Positions 1-13,000 of a DNA stretch of 64,000 nt are shown piece after piece. The translations under genes were made by a program, and so were the position numbers. The notes beneath the pieces were generated by a model, which saw only the letters and a list, made by a program, of their open reading frames with translations, made no database searches and had not been told where the DNA came from. Origin of the DNA: Laccaria trichodermophora (lineage: Eukaryota > Basidiomycota > Agaricomycetes > Agaricales > Hydnangiaceae); NCBI GenBank assembly GCA_018417955.1, contig JACTVC010000002.1, forward strand, positions 3,534,001 through 3,598,000, given 5' to 3'. Position 1 is the first letter of the stretch, and the number at the start of each line of letters is the position of its first letter.

Positions 1-862
1 CAACTTCAGATTCGGACTCTAGTATATAATGACAGTCTGTTGTCCAAAATCAAACTGAAGAGGGCAGAGTTTAAAATCTACCTGTCGCTGAATCGTCTTC
101 CTGAACTTGCTTTGGCGTGGTTGAAGAAGGGTCGGGCGAAGAAAAGCGATCTTTCGTGTCTGCTGTCGAACTAGAAAAAAATCCAGCCGAAGTTTTGGAA
201 TTAATTGGGGCATCTGTATCCTTCCCTTCGAGGTCATCTTTATCCTCTATGGCATCCCCGCCTTCATCGTCCTCTTCGGAGGCCGAATGTAAATCTAAAT
301 CCTCGTTGGCTGCATTCAAAGATATAAGTGACTGGGGTACGCTAAGTTTAGGTTATCGGGCCCACCAAAATACTCAAGAAGTGGGTTAGGTTCATGTATG
401 TTGACCACTAGACGTCGCCCTAACGGCAGGTTAACTCGCGGTTGACGCTTGAAGAGACGAATCACCCTTCTTCGTAGGAGCTCCATGTTTGGTTGGACCA
501 CCACTGACTCGAGACGGTCCCGCGACATCACGTTTCCGTTTCTTCTTTGGCTTCGACTCAACGGCGACGAAGGCACCAGGAGCAAAGTCCGAATCAGAAT
601 CGACCACTATGGGTGCCGGGATCGAGGCAGACTCGCCTACATTTGACGATATCGGTAAGATGGTGGATAATAAGAGACGCAACGAACGTTTCGAATACGC
701 CGAAACCTTCTCTAGAGTTGGTGGTGGCATTTGGGTTTGGGTTTCACTGAATGCTTCAAGACTTGCTCCACTCTTGATTGGTGACAAGGACTCTCCGACT
801 AATTGTTGTTTGATTCGCGTAGAAATAGTTGCATTGTTCGGAGAAATCACAAGACGGCTCAA
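1..862 (-). CDS. Uncharacterised nuclear-looking protein, 5' part only
   Basis: I do not recognise this gene. At least two exons are open on the minus strand, one at about 862-431 and one at about 334-80, and the reading runs off the left edge of the window. The first exon is Ser/Pro-rich and carries a basic cluster (KPKKKRKR) that looks like a nuclear localisation signal. The second is strongly acidic (SASEEDDEGGDAIEDKDDLE) and Ser/Thr-rich, and ends at a plausible donor near 81. The frame opens at 862 without an ATG; the first in-frame ATG is at 730, so either translation starts there or an upstream exon is missing. No catalytic motif is visible. The intron joining the exons was not resolved with certainty. 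Confidence 0.4.
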
Positions 863-1141
863 ACAGCCACCTAATTTTAATTTGACTTGAGTTAGCCACG
901 TGATGTTTTCTCAGGCCTATTAAGGGGCTAATAATTAGCGATAAGATCATCAGCTTGTTTCGTAAAGAGTCATCGCGGACCTTGATAACCAAAACTCGAT
1001 AACGAGTGATAGAATAGAAAGTAATGAGATCGTTATAATAAAACACAACTAGAAACAGAACAATGTGTATGCATGCAACATCATGATGCATAATGGAAGG
1101 GGGGATGCAGCGTACAGAAAGCAGGACCGAGCGAAGGTTCA

Positions 1142-2058
1142 TTAATCGAATGCCTCCTCAGCACTTCTGCGGACTAGTCGCCGGACTTTCTTCCTGTATC
1201 CTGCCATAGCAACATTTTAGAGAATAAATTGCAGACAGCCTGAACCTTGCTCACCCTCCAGGTCTGTGCGAACTTCCTTGGCGGCATCCACATTGGCGGG
1301 ACTGTCCAGATTTGGTGTGTCAGACGATAGAAGAGAAATTACGCTGATCAACTGTAAAAACCCGAAATTCAGTCTACCAATATTTTGGCCATGGATAGAT
1401 ATACTTGCGATCGACTCGACAGTGTGTACTGGCATCCACCTCTCCCCTGCGTCTTCATATCCGTACTGGTCATCGCCAGGGGCATGCTGATCAGAGAGCA
1501 TAGAATGTGAGTGCACTGCCACCTCAATGCAGAGACAACAAAACGCACTAATATTGACACACAGACTGTTCCATCGGGGTAAACTATAGAATCATTAGTA
1601 CTATATCGCACTTGCAGAAGCCAGGTGCCCCTACTGTTTGGATGGTACATTTGCGTCGTAAAGCGCATCTTGGGCGGTAGTAATGGGAACTCAGGAGGGA
1701 AGGACAGTCGCGCCTTAAAGAAGCCTCCTTCACTAAAAAGGGCTGGTCAACTTACATGAGAATTGCTGCATTGAGTAGGACGTACTACAAGGTATCAGGA
1801 GGTCTGCAAGTGGCGAAAGTGGTGGCAAGAATGAGTGGGTTGATTCGAAGGAATCTGGTCAACGTACCCGATGATCAGAATTTCCCATTCATACAAGTTA
1901 TCATCGTTGACGAGTCCTTGGGCAAGATCAATAAGAGATCTTGGGATAAATCAGGAGTTACGCTCACCTGCTGAGAAACCTTCAACTGGGTGCTTTGTGA
2001 GCTCTGCTAATTGGCGGCGAAGAAGGAGAGTATTGGAAGGTTGTGGTGATCTGGACAT
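1142..2058 (-). CDS. ubc15: Ubiquitin-conjugating enzyme E2, UBE2G1/Ubc15 type
   Basis: An E2 that carries ubiquitin as a thioester and passes it to substrates with E3 ligases. The spliced product follows UBE2G1 closely. The N-terminus reads [21 protein letters not shown], then [26 protein letters not shown], the HPN motif in MYHPN, the catalytic cysteine in [11 protein letters not shown], and the acidic loop [17 protein letters not shown] found in the G/R family of E2s. The C-terminus is [14 protein letters not shown]. The start at 2058 gives MSRSPQPSN just before the conserved helix. At least five short introns interrupt it, one inside the PDTLYEGG motif. It is head-to-head with RPC2, with 139 bp between the two start codons, so they probably share a promoter. 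Confidence 0.92.
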
Positions 2059-2197
2059 GTTGAATAGACTAGACTGTGTATAGATCTTCTGTGATGTTGA
2101 AGAACAAGCGAAACAGTTTCGACCTTTAAGTATATAGATATGTGCACGTGATCTACACAAAATTCGCGTCTCAATAACCCTTCACGCAACAACGAGG

Positions 2198-5100
2198 ATG
2201 TCAGCCCTCGTGGACGAGGAGAGCGAATGGGAGCAGCTCAACAGAACCAATTGGCGCGGTCTTGGTCTCACCGATCCCATAAAGAGCGTAGAGGTGTGTA
2301 AAGGAAAACGAGGTTGCATGACAACGTCTTTAACTCACCTCAAGGACAAGTGGCTATTATTGCCTGCCTTTCTCAAAGTCAAGGGTCTAGTGAAGCAACA
2401 CATTGATTCGTTCAATTACTTTGTCGATGTCGATATCAAAAACATCGTCCGCGCAAATAACAAAGTGACTTCCGATGTCGATCCACGGTTTTGGTTAAAA
2501 TACACTGACATCAATGTCGGATTCCCCGATCGCAATGAGCTTGAAGCCATCGACAAGAGAGTCACACCCCACGAATGCCGGCTGCGTGATATTACATACG
2601 GCGCACCGATTGTGGTCACCATCCAATACACGCGGGGGAAAAGCATTGTGCAACGGAATGTTAACATTGGCCGCCTGCCCATCATGCTGAGGAGTAGCAA
2701 GTGCGTTCTGACAGGTCGAACGGAAGCACAATTGGCGCGTATGACTGAGTGTCCTTTGGATCCTGGGGGCTATTTCGTCGTCAAAGGCACGGAAAAAGTC
2801 ATCTTGGTCCAAGAGCAGCTCAGCAAGAATCGTATTATCGTGGAGACCGACACCGTAAAGGGGGTTGTTCAGGCCTCCTGTACTTCGTAAGTACACCTAT
2901 TCTAAAGCTTACCCTTGTTATTAATCATTGCTTGACACTCAAGTTCCACTCATGGGGGCCTGAAATCCAAGACGTACGTCGCAACGAAAAAAGGCCGTAT
3001 TTACCTTCGACACAACTCTATACATGAGGACGTTCCGATTGTCATTGCTCTGAAAGCTCTAGGAATTCAATCAGACAAGGAGATACTGTTACTTACAGCT
3101 GGAACCACGGAAGCGTACAAGAACACCTTTTCTGCCAACCTCGAGGACGCGGCCAAGCTCGGTGTATACACACGACAACAGGCTCTTGAGTACATTGGCT
3201 CTCGCGTCAAGGTCAATCGACGGGTTATGGGTCCTAGGAGACCTGCTTGGGAAGAGGCTTTGGAGGCGTTGGCTACAATTGTTCTTGCCCATGTCCCAGT
3301 CAACGGTCTCGATTTCAGGTCGAAGGCCATCTTCGTAGCTACAATGACCCGGCGTGTTCTCATGGCCATGCAAGACGAAAACATGGTTGACGATCGTGAT
3401 TATGTCGGAAACAAGCGTCTTGAACTGTAAGTCTTCCCTTCTTCTGCCTCCGATTACGACCATCTAATCTACTTTTTCAGTGCAGGCCAGCTTCTTGCTC
3501 TCCTCTTTGAGGACCTTTTCAAAACTTATAACTCCAATCTTAAAATTGCCATCGACAAAGTCCTCAAAAAACCTTCCCGAACGAGCGAGTTTGATGCGTA
3601 CAACACTATGCAAATGCAAGGAGACCATTTAACGTCCGGCTTCGTGCGCGCCATATCCACAGGAAACTGGTCCCTCAAGCGTTTTAAGATGGAGCGTGCA
3701 GGCGTCACCCACGTACTTAGTCGGCTAAGCTTCATCTCGGCTTTAGGCATGATGACACGCATTTCGTCCCAGTTTGAGAAGACACGCAAGGTAAGCGGCC
3801 CGAGAGCTTTGCAACCGAGTCAATGGGGTGTTCTCTGCCCCAGCGATACCCCAGAAGGCGAGGCGTGTGGCCTCGTCAAGAATTTAGCCCTTATGACTCA
3901 CATAACGACGGATGTCGAAGAAGAACCTATAACCCGGCTCGCGTTCATGTTGGGTGTCGAAGGTGAGTGTTGTTGTTATCGTCATTGTTGTTGAGCTTAG
4001 GCCTCCCCTTTGAGACATCAATTTGACGACGGGAACGGAGATATATGGTCCTGGTGTCTTCGTGGTGAATGTGAATGGAACTATTATTGGCGTCACCCGG
4101 TATCCGGCGCGATTTGTGGCACAGTTTCGAAGTCTTCGCAGAGCCCGGCGCTTTAGCGAGTTTGTGAGCGTCTACATCAATCATCATCATCACGCCGTTC
4201 ATATTGCCAGCGATGGTGGCCGCATCTGCCGGCCTGCGATCATCGTTGAGAATGGACGCCCGAAGGTCGCATCTGAACACATGATGGTATGGATTCGTCT
4301 ATAAAGTTTTAGACGTAACGTTTCATTCGCTAGATCAATAGCATCTCAAGAAAGGCAATGTCACGTTCGACGACTTCCTTCGAAAAGGTCTCGTCGAATA
4401 CCTCGACGTCAATGAAGAAAACGACACCTACATTGCGTTATACGAATCTGATATTGTGCCTGCTACCACACACTTGGAAATTGAACCTTTCACGATACTC
4501 GGCGCTGTCGCAGGGCTCATCCCATATCCTCACCACAACCAATCGCCTCGAAATACATACCAGTGTGCCATGGGTAAACAAGCTATTGGTGCCATCGGGT
4601 ACAATCAAATGAACCGGATTGACACCTTGCTGTATTTGTCTGTGTACCCTCAACAGCCAATGGTCAAAACAAAAACCATTGAACTGATAGGGTATGATCG
4701 CCTTCCTGCCGGCCAAAATGCGACGGTCGCGGTCATGAGTTACTCTGGCTATGATATCGAAGATGCTCTTATTTTAAACAAGGTCAGTAGGACGTCAAAA
4801 ACAGCGCCGTCTTTTTCCCCATGTATCAACGTCATCACAGGCCAGTCTTGATCGTGGCTATGGCCGATGTCAAGTTTTGCGCAAGAACGCGACCCTCATC
4901 CGGAAGTACCCCAATGGAACGTAAGTCGGACGGTGCTTTTACGGTCACTTACGTGAACTTCTTGTCAGATTTGATCGGTTGGCTGACGCACCGCTGGATG
5001 AGAATGGCCAACTCAACAAAAAATACGACATCATTCAATCGGACGGTCTTGCAGGTGTAGGAGAACGGGTTGATCCTGGAGATGTATATGTGAACAAACA

Positions 5101-6399
5101 ATCCCCCACCAACGCCACGGACAACACGTTCACCGGCCAAGCTGCGTCCGTGCCGTATAAAAATACCCCTCTGACCTACAAGTCGCCTGTTGCTGGGAAC
5201 ATCGACAAAGTCATGATTAGCGACACGGAGAACGATCAGACGCTCATTAAGGTGCTAATCCGCCAAACACGGAGGCCAGAGCTCGGTGACAAATTTTCGT
5301 CGCGCCACGGGCAAAAGGGTGTTTGTGGTCTTATTGTAAACCAAGAAGACATGCCGTTCAATGACGATGGTATCAACCCCGGTATGCTGTCGCCATCTGA
5401 TAGTTTATGTCTCAATTAATTTTGCATTGACGGTGAAGACACCATCATGAACCCTCACGGTTTCCCCTCCCGAATGACGGTCGGAAAGATGATAGAACTA
5501 TTAGCGGGCAAGGTGCACATTCTCTCTTTTGGATCTTAACCTGTAACCTTAATACTTAAACTTCGCGTAGGCCGGTGTTCTCGCTGGGAAGCTACAATAT
5601 GGAACGGCCTTCGGCGGATCCAAAGTGCGTTAACCATGATGGCTTTCCCCCAACCCCACTGTATCTAAACGGGAAACCGTCAGGTTGAAGATATGAGTCG
5701 CATACTTATTGATCACGGATTTAGCTATGCTGGGAAGGACATGCTGACAAGTGGCATTACCGGGGAACCCCTTGAAGCTTACGTTTACTTCGGGCCTATT
5801 TATTACCAGGTATGTGCGAGATTTAGATAAGTTCTCTTTCAATTTGGATTGAGGTTTTTTTATTACCACCAGAAACTTAGTGCGTTATTGTTTTCCCCAT
5901 GGTTTCGTTGCTCGGATACTAAAGAGGATCATTACAGAACACATGGTGATGGATAAAATGCATGCTCGAGCAAGGTTAGTTTGGCTTAGATTTTTATGTG
6001 ACCTGCTGTACCTTCCTTCTTACCAATAGAGGACCACGTGCCACCTTGACGCGCCAGCCTACAGAAGGTCGGTCCCGAGAAGGTGGCTTGCGCTTGGGTG
6101 AGATGGAGCGAGACTGCCTAATCGGCTATGGGGCAACGCAGCTGTTGCTTGAGCGGCTAATGATCTCTTCTGACAAATTCGAGGTCAACGCCTGTGAAGA
6201 ATGTGGGCTGATGGGATACAACGGATGGTGTACCTACTGCAAGAGCTCCAAAAAAATGGCCCAATTAACCATCCCATACGCGGCGAAGCTCCTATTCCAA
6301 GAGGTGTGAATGCTTTCTATCTGTGATTCACGCGCTCATTTATTTCCCTAGTTGATGGCGATGAATGTTGTGCCTCGACTAATTCTTGACGATGCCTAA
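2198..6399 (+). CDS. RPC2: RNA polymerase III second-largest subunit RPC2 (POLR3B)
   Basis: The second-largest, catalytic-core subunit of RNA polymerase III, which makes tRNA and 5S rRNA in the nucleus. Reading across about ten short introns gives a full-length beta-like subunit. Landmarks in order are [20 protein letters not shown], the protrusion/lobe block [20 protein letters not shown], the fork region [14 protein letters not shown] [40 protein letters not shown], the active-site region [14 protein letters not shown], the hybrid-binding [14 protein letters not shown], the switch/clamp block [20 protein letters not shown], and the C-terminal zinc ribbon with CEECG and CTYCKSS. The stop at 6397-6399 follows PRLILDDA. 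The sequence matches the Pol III paralogue rather than RPB2 or RPA2 ([12 protein letters not shown] and [14 protein letters not shown] are Pol III-like). It is divergent from UBE2G1 and 205 bp upstream of UBE2G2. Confidence 0.97.
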
Positions 6400-6604
6400 G
6401 TTGCCGCGGTCATCTTCTCGGTTTCTTATATCCCCATTCATAGCTGATATAATTTTATGCCATCTGTACCAATACCAATGCAGGACCTGTAGAATCGACA
6501 AGAACCGATGTAATTTACTTATTGCGATTTATGCGGAGTTTTGTTGTGTTTGTAAGAAGACACATTGCTTCCAAACTACATCATCTTTGCTATCCCTCAG
6601 AAGA

Positions 6605-7459
6605 AATGGCGTCTAGGAGCTCGAATAGTGCTACTGCTCTGCGACGATTGATGACAGAATACAAGCAACTGACCTCCGGAGGTGGGCTGAAGTGCCTGTG
6701 AACTCAGGGTTTCTGACAGTCGTGTGTCGCTATATACAGGCTCGCCAGATGGCATGTTCACCGCTGGTACGCAGATTATAGGCAGCTTAACGATGACCCG
6801 TCGTTCACGCGCCTGGAGAAAGGTCCTATTTCTGAATCCGACTTCTTCTGCTGGGAAGCCCTCATCTGTGGCCCAAAAGACACCCCTTTCGTACGCCGTC
6901 CATTCTGTGATGATAAATCCCCAACTCAAGATAACGATGCGCCCAGGAAGGCGGCGTTTTTGCGGCCAAACTGACCTTTGTATGTTGTCTCGGGTCTCCA
7001 TCCCCCTGATGGCCGTTCATGATGACGATATTCATAGCCATCCGACTATCCCTTATCCCCTTTCAAAATGAAGTTCGATCCTCCTTTGTTCCACCCTAAT
7101 AGTACGAAATGTTTGCCTCTCCAAAAAAAGTAACATTGCTCATTGCGTTCTAGTTTACGCCGATGGGAACGTGTGCATATCAATCTTGCACACCCCTGGC
7201 GACGATCCGACTATGTACGAGCAAGCCTCTGAGCGCTGGAGCCCTGTGCAGAGCGTCGAGAAAGTGATATTGAGCGTTATCTCAATGTTGGCGGGCGAGT
7301 CATTCCTCATTGCTTAACCCTGTAATTCAATTACACCCGGTATTAGAACCAAACCTCGAAAGCGGCGCCAATATCGATTGCTGTAAACTGTACCGCGACA
7401 ACCGACAGGAGTACGAAAGAATAGTACGAGCATCTATAAGGGAACAATTAGGTTTGTAG
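6605..7459 (+). CDS. UBC7: Ubiquitin-conjugating enzyme E2, UBE2G2/UBC7 type (ERAD)
   Basis: The E2 that in yeast and mammals works at the endoplasmic reticulum with Cue1/AUP1 and Hrd1/Doa10 or gp78 in ER-associated degradation. The start at 6605 gives [20 protein letters not shown]. Further motifs are [44 protein letters not shown], the catalytic cysteine in [11 protein letters not shown], the acidic loop [17 protein letters not shown], and [18 protein letters not shown]. The last exon encodes [20 protein letters not shown] and ends EQLGL. Length is about 165-170 residues, as expected. The sequence is clearly the G2 paralogue, while the minus-strand E2 at 1142-2058 is G1. It follows RPC2 tandemly. 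Confidence 0.94.
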
Positions 7460-7576
7460 CTGTAGGCGGTAGAAGATATACTGAAGTGTATCATAAAGAA
7501 TCCGTGTATAGCTGCAGCACAAATAAGTTAATGATTACGGTCATAACAGGTCATGTTGTGCAGTTTCGTTAGCTCC

Positions 7577-9263
7577 CTACAATTGGCGCTTCTTGAAGAT
7601 TCGTACGTCGATTGGCCTTCCCATTATGTGTCGTTGAACATATTCGTTTCGGAACATACCAAATGGGTCAACATTTTCAAGCACCCGAGTGAAATCATCG
7701 AAGGCGGGGTATAGTTGTCGAAGGGTGTTCGGCGACAGTCGATGGGCTTTCGCCCAATGAGGACGGCCACCGTGACGAGATACGATGCGTTCGTATCCAT
7801 CAAACAACTTTCGATATGGAACATTGAAGCCGTATGGCCTAAGCCCAACTTAGCATATTCAAGGAAGCGAAGGATAAGGAGACGTGCGCACTTGTATTGG
7901 ACTATTCCTAACCAGCATGTACGATGACCGTTGCTGGGACTGAGAAATATCTCGTCTGGTGCAGAAAACCGAATCTCAATTGGGAAATGAGGCCGTAGTC
8001 CATGTGGGTCCTCGCGTTCTGCTGCCAACCAAAACCTCAAATCTCGAAGACAGGCTTCAGCGTTTTCGTACGGAATTGCCCACTCCGTTGTGTGTTGCGG
8101 ATACTGTAACAACGGCATGGGTGAGATACACATCAAAGTCATATAATGCAAGCTCAGGCTTACCCGACAATCCACATTAAATATGTGATGGCCATCATCA
8201 ACTCCAATGGATTTATTGCTGATGAGCCAACACGCAAAGTTGGCAATCCAGGGGTTAAGGAACAAGAAGAACCGGCCGAGAAACAATAGCAACTGGACAA
8301 CGTGGTAGCCCAGGAAGGAATGCCATAGCCAACTTCCCGCTGGTTTTTTGGGCTAAATGTACCGAAGTTGTCAACAACGTAACTTTGACAGTGAAAATTA
8401 AGTTTGTTACCTCTGTTGTTCGATCAGCGTAGCTGCAGCGTATGGTATCAGCGGTGGGAAACCACCAAAATCTGACGTGTTCAGCCGAATAGACAAGTCT
8501 ATCGAAATTTGGAACAACTTCGTCGAATGGAAGCGACTCTTGGTATTCCTTCAAGCGATACGCGGGTTCGACTTCCATTTGAACGGAGAGAATGATACCC
8601 GTCGCCCCTAGACCGCAAAGCGTGGCGATAAATAGCTCGGCACGTTCGTTGAGCGAGCATGAGGCGCGAGAGCCATCAGCAAGGAGAAGCGTCAACGACA
8701 TAACATGGGTGGACATGACTCCAAAACCAATGCCAGAACCATGGGTGGCGGTTGTTATGATGCCCGCCAGCGTCTGGTCAGAGATGGAACCAACGTTCAT
8801 CATGGCCAGGTTGCTCTTCGCCAATTCAATGTGGAGCTCATGAAGCGTGATACCGCCTTGGGCAACCACATAGCGCTTTTCTGCGTTCACCTGTGAAAAA
8901 GATCAGCACATTTCACGGCCCGGGGTTGTCAACGTTAAACAACAACAAACAAATTCCTCTTACCTCTAAAACCCGATTCATCTTCGTCGTTCGCAACATA
9001 AATCCATTGGTGCATGCAAGATCGCTTGGACTGTGACCAACGCCAACAGCCCTCACGACCTTTCCTTCGCGACGTGCAAGTTCTAGAATGAGCTCGCACT
9101 GGAATTCATTTTCTGGTTCGAAGATAGCTAGAGGGGTGCAATGAAAAGTCTGGCCCCAATTTGTGAAGCGTGCGCGCTGGGACGGCACAGCGATAGAAGT
9201 GAGAAGGGTATATAGAATCTGTGAGGGTATGGAGCTGGGGTGAGCATGAAGTTGAGAAGACAT
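7577..9263 (-). CDS. ALO1: D-arabinono-1,4-lactone oxidase
   Basis: An FAD-dependent oxidase of the VAO/PCMH fold that makes D-erythroascorbate from D-arabinono-1,4-lactone, normally at the mitochondrial outer membrane. The first exon (start 9263) ends in the FAD domain with AVGVGHSPSDL; the His in this motif is the usual covalent FAD attachment site in ALO and GLO enzymes. The next exon carries the PP-loop segment SISDQTLAGIITTATHGSG and the domain join VMSLTLLLADGS. The C-terminal exon has GGRPHWAKAH, the HWAK motif of the ALO cap domain, and a conserved tail with DPFGMFRNEYVQRH. About five introns interrupt the gene. It is convergent with UBE2G2, with 117 bp between the stops. Confidence 0.93.
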
Positions 9264-10021
9264 GAGCGATAGGAATTTACGCCTACCAGTGATTTTTTTG
9301 CGACGCTTTATAAGTCGATGAGTGATGGGTGGGTATAGATGACGCTCCGATCGTTTCCCTCTTCCGGCTCATGGCGCGGGCTCAGCCGACGGCCAACCCC
9401 GGATAGTTAAAAGTTTCGTGTTAAATCTGGATGCAAAATTTAGTATTTGTACGGAAGATACAGCCGAGGCACAGGCCCGATAAGACCACGCGAAAGCAAT
9501 GCCTGAAGTGGGAGGAAACACAGGGAAAGCAGGGAAACGTATCTCGGATTCCAAGCCCGTCGCGATCAATTCCAGATTGGCTTTTCCCTGTCATACAGGG
9601 TCGTGATCATCTCAACGAGGCCCTATCACCATCCTCCTTTGAAATATGTGCGTCATATCAACACCTATACAATTTATCACCGTTTCTCCGAGGCACAATT
9701 AGATGTACTTACCCGTCTGCCGAAATTTCAGAATTGCAACCTCATTTTTTTCGCCATCACTGATGTATCTTTCAACACCGACCAAAACGCAATCCTCACA
9801 CCATATGCATTCTCAGAAGCCCCCAGTCCTGCATAAAACTCGAATGATTTTCAAAAGGAAAGCCTCGCCCACTAAGTACATGAGGATGTGAAATAGTTCC
9901 AAAAGGCTGAGCATAAGACTAGATTGTTCACCAGAATCAAAGTGACGGCTACACAAAACAGCACAATATAACCCAAACCTGACGGAGGGTATAATCCATC
10001 GAGATACTGGGAATCAATCTC
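9264..10021. other. Intergenic stretch, no gene seen
   Basis: This 758-bp stretch separates the 5' end of the lactone oxidase from the 3' end of the Hsp70-like gene, both on the minus strand, so its right-of-9263 part should hold the ALO1 promoter. Only short open frames lacking codon structure or family motifs are present. No RNA gene, repeat or conserved motif was recognised. Confidence 0.5.
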
Positions 10022-13000
10022 CTAGCTCAAAAAGTCGAACGTAACTCTGCGTGAGAAGATGAGTTTCATCAAACGGGACGGGAGACGGGACTCGAACCTT
10101 CCCCATTCTTGATTGTTGTACAAGAGGATGCCTCGAACCTCGGCGCTATCAAGCTCCAGGCCCAGCTCGAATTCTTAACAGATGCTCTAAGTGGGTTAAT
10201 TCTTCGAGAAACACAAGATCATACCGGTGTAAAAGCCACCCATTTGGGGCATTGCAGCGTTTTGGCGGAAAGTCGGAAGCGAAGACAAATCCACAGTCCA
10301 CTTGCATAGCTCGAATGTCTCTCCCTCGTCTGTGTAGCGCATCATCTTCTCAGCATCGCTTGTATAGAGCACCGCAACGAAGGCTGAATCTGTTACCCGT
10401 CAGAACATCATTCAATTAAACGGCGATGCGAGCCAAGTACCTTGCGCCGATTGAGAGAATTTGCTACGAATCGGTTGTTAATACCTTGCGAAATCCTTAA
10501 CTTCTCATGGTGACGTACCAAAATTTGGTTGTCAAGCGTTGTCTAGATTCACGGATTATTAGACGATGCTGTGAAGTATTGATTTAATGACACACCCTTT
10601 TCGAAGAATTGCGCCCTTCGATACAAGATACTGCAACCTGCGAGCCGGCGGCTTCGTCAGGCGAGCAAAAGAAAGCAGAGCGAAATAGCGCACCTGTTGT
10701 CACAAATGGGGACACCTGCGGCATTGTTTTTGATGTACGCTGGCCGTTTTAACCAGTCGTCTTGCTCAGCAGGAAGCTTCACCTTTTCAAGACAGAAAAT
10801 ACACATCGTGAGAGAAAATGAAAACCGGTGTCTCAGTGGGTGCTTACCTTCATAAGATAGGAACGTGGTGCGATAACACTAGAAACAAGGGCCCTTCGAG
10901 CTAGCCCATATTGTGCTGCACCTCGCAAAGTTGCGGTATCCGAATCAGGAGGTCGCGCAATAACCCGAATGCGAGACGAGAATTGTTGCTACATCGCAAA
11001 GTCGACAATCAGAACAACTGAAGGATGCGTCACGATACGCACCTCTACTCGTTGCTTTAGATATTCACATCCGGCAAAACCTCCCACAAGAAGTAGTGCA
11101 TGGATTACTTGATCCACTCTTGCAACTTGTTCCTCAAGGAGTTGTAAGACCTGACAAGGTTCGTAACCGTAACTTTGTGAAGAAAAGGGTTTAGTTCACT
11201 CAAATAACGTACCTCGTTCACAACGGGATCGAAAACCTCCCTGCGTAATAGATTCCCTGGAATGGATAACTGCCCGTTAATTAGCCCGACAGAAGGGTCG
11301 TGAGGGTCCTCGACATTGAAACAGGTGAAATGGAACATATTATCTATGAACTTCGTGATTCGCCGCACAGCGACATTGAATAGAGAACAGACCATCATCT
11401 TCGATACCAGCATAATTCAACTTGTCGGTTTCGCTGAAGGAATGCACTTTACGCAAGGTGAGGAAGGGGATACACAATAGAATTAAGCTCACTGACTGAA
11501 ATAAGCCAGGGATGCTGGATCGAGATGGGCAGGATGATCGGCCAGAAGAGTCTGGTAAACGGGTTGGCAAACCAAGAATGGCACAAATAAAAGTCGGATC
11601 TTACCTTGACAAGTTCCCGGAAACGAAGGTCAAGGAATAAGCTACCGCAATTGGCGCCTGATCTCGCACACATCTCCGCAATCTCAAGGTTGGCCATTTG
11701 CCCGATTATCTAGGGAAAAGGTTGGGAAGGCAAGACAAGTATTCCGCAGGGACGCACTTTATAAACCGCAAGATCGACAGTGCCACCACCTGCATCGCAT
11801 ACAATGAAATTTTGAGAGGGTTTGAGATGATGGAGGTTGGACAAGTGTGCGCAATGGACAGCTGCGGCCTCCGGCTCGGTAATTATCCTCAATCGGTCTT
11901 TCCATTGGTTATCGCCAGCCCTAGAGCTCTGAACGAGGCCAGCCGAGATAGCAGCCTCTCGCATGATGTCGCATCCGCGTGCGTCCCACGCAGCAGGGAC
12001 GGTCAACCAGACATCGGCAGAGTCTATTATTAGGAAGTTAGTCAGAATCAATAAATTACCCTTAACGAAGCAAAAGGGCGTACTGAGGTCAGCGACGGCT
12101 CCAATATCCCTTGTAATTTGGTCCTTTGCGTATTCCCATAAGCAGCTGAGGAAGTCGATGATTAGGTCAATCGCCTTTTTCCCTGGCTAGAAAGAAGCTC
12201 AGCAACGAGCAGAGGGTCGTGGGTCAAGCGTTCACTTGCCGGCAGAGTGGGCAGGCGCGGATCAATAGCAGATTCATCGCGAAGCGCGTTGGGTTCTAAA
12301 AACAATTTGAACCATTCGCAACGCGTCGTCCCGGCCATTGGGCTTGCATTTTTAGCTTCCAAACCCCAAGCAAGTACCCGTCCATGCTCATCATACAACA
12401 AGCAGGTTGGGATCTAACTATCTGTCAGAGAAGAATCGCAGAAGCAGGTAGGTGTCATAACCTTTCGGAAAGTCTCGAATGAACCAGGCCAGTTCAATAT
12501 CTGCTGGACCTGGCCTCCAGCGATACGTGATGATCCATAGGCCTGAAGAAACCTTTAGTCTGAATCCACATCCGTTTCCAATAGCACTTACGACACCCGA
12601 GAACGTAGTACCTATACCGTATGAGCGCGAGTCACGTAAAAATAATATGGCACCAACCAAAATCGATTGAGACTGACATCTTTCCTTCGTCGGCAACAGT
12701 GGTTGTGTTCAGCTGATTATTTGGCATTGGCGGAGTAAGAGACGACTGCGCGGCCGACGGTGGTCGTATCAAGGGCTCGTTAGACGAAAAGCCGCTGGAA
12801 CCATTGAACACAGAACCATTCAATGGTGTCGACGTTGGAAGGGGCGGAGAGGGGGAACCTCCGTACCCCCCAAACTGATTCATAAGCGGCGGTGAAGCAG
12901 ACTGGCCCCAGGGCGTGCCTTGCTGCACCCCGTTGCCGGTGGAGTGTACCGCTGGCGGTGACGCGAGAAGGGGTTGCTGAAAGGCTTGGGTTTGCCCCAT

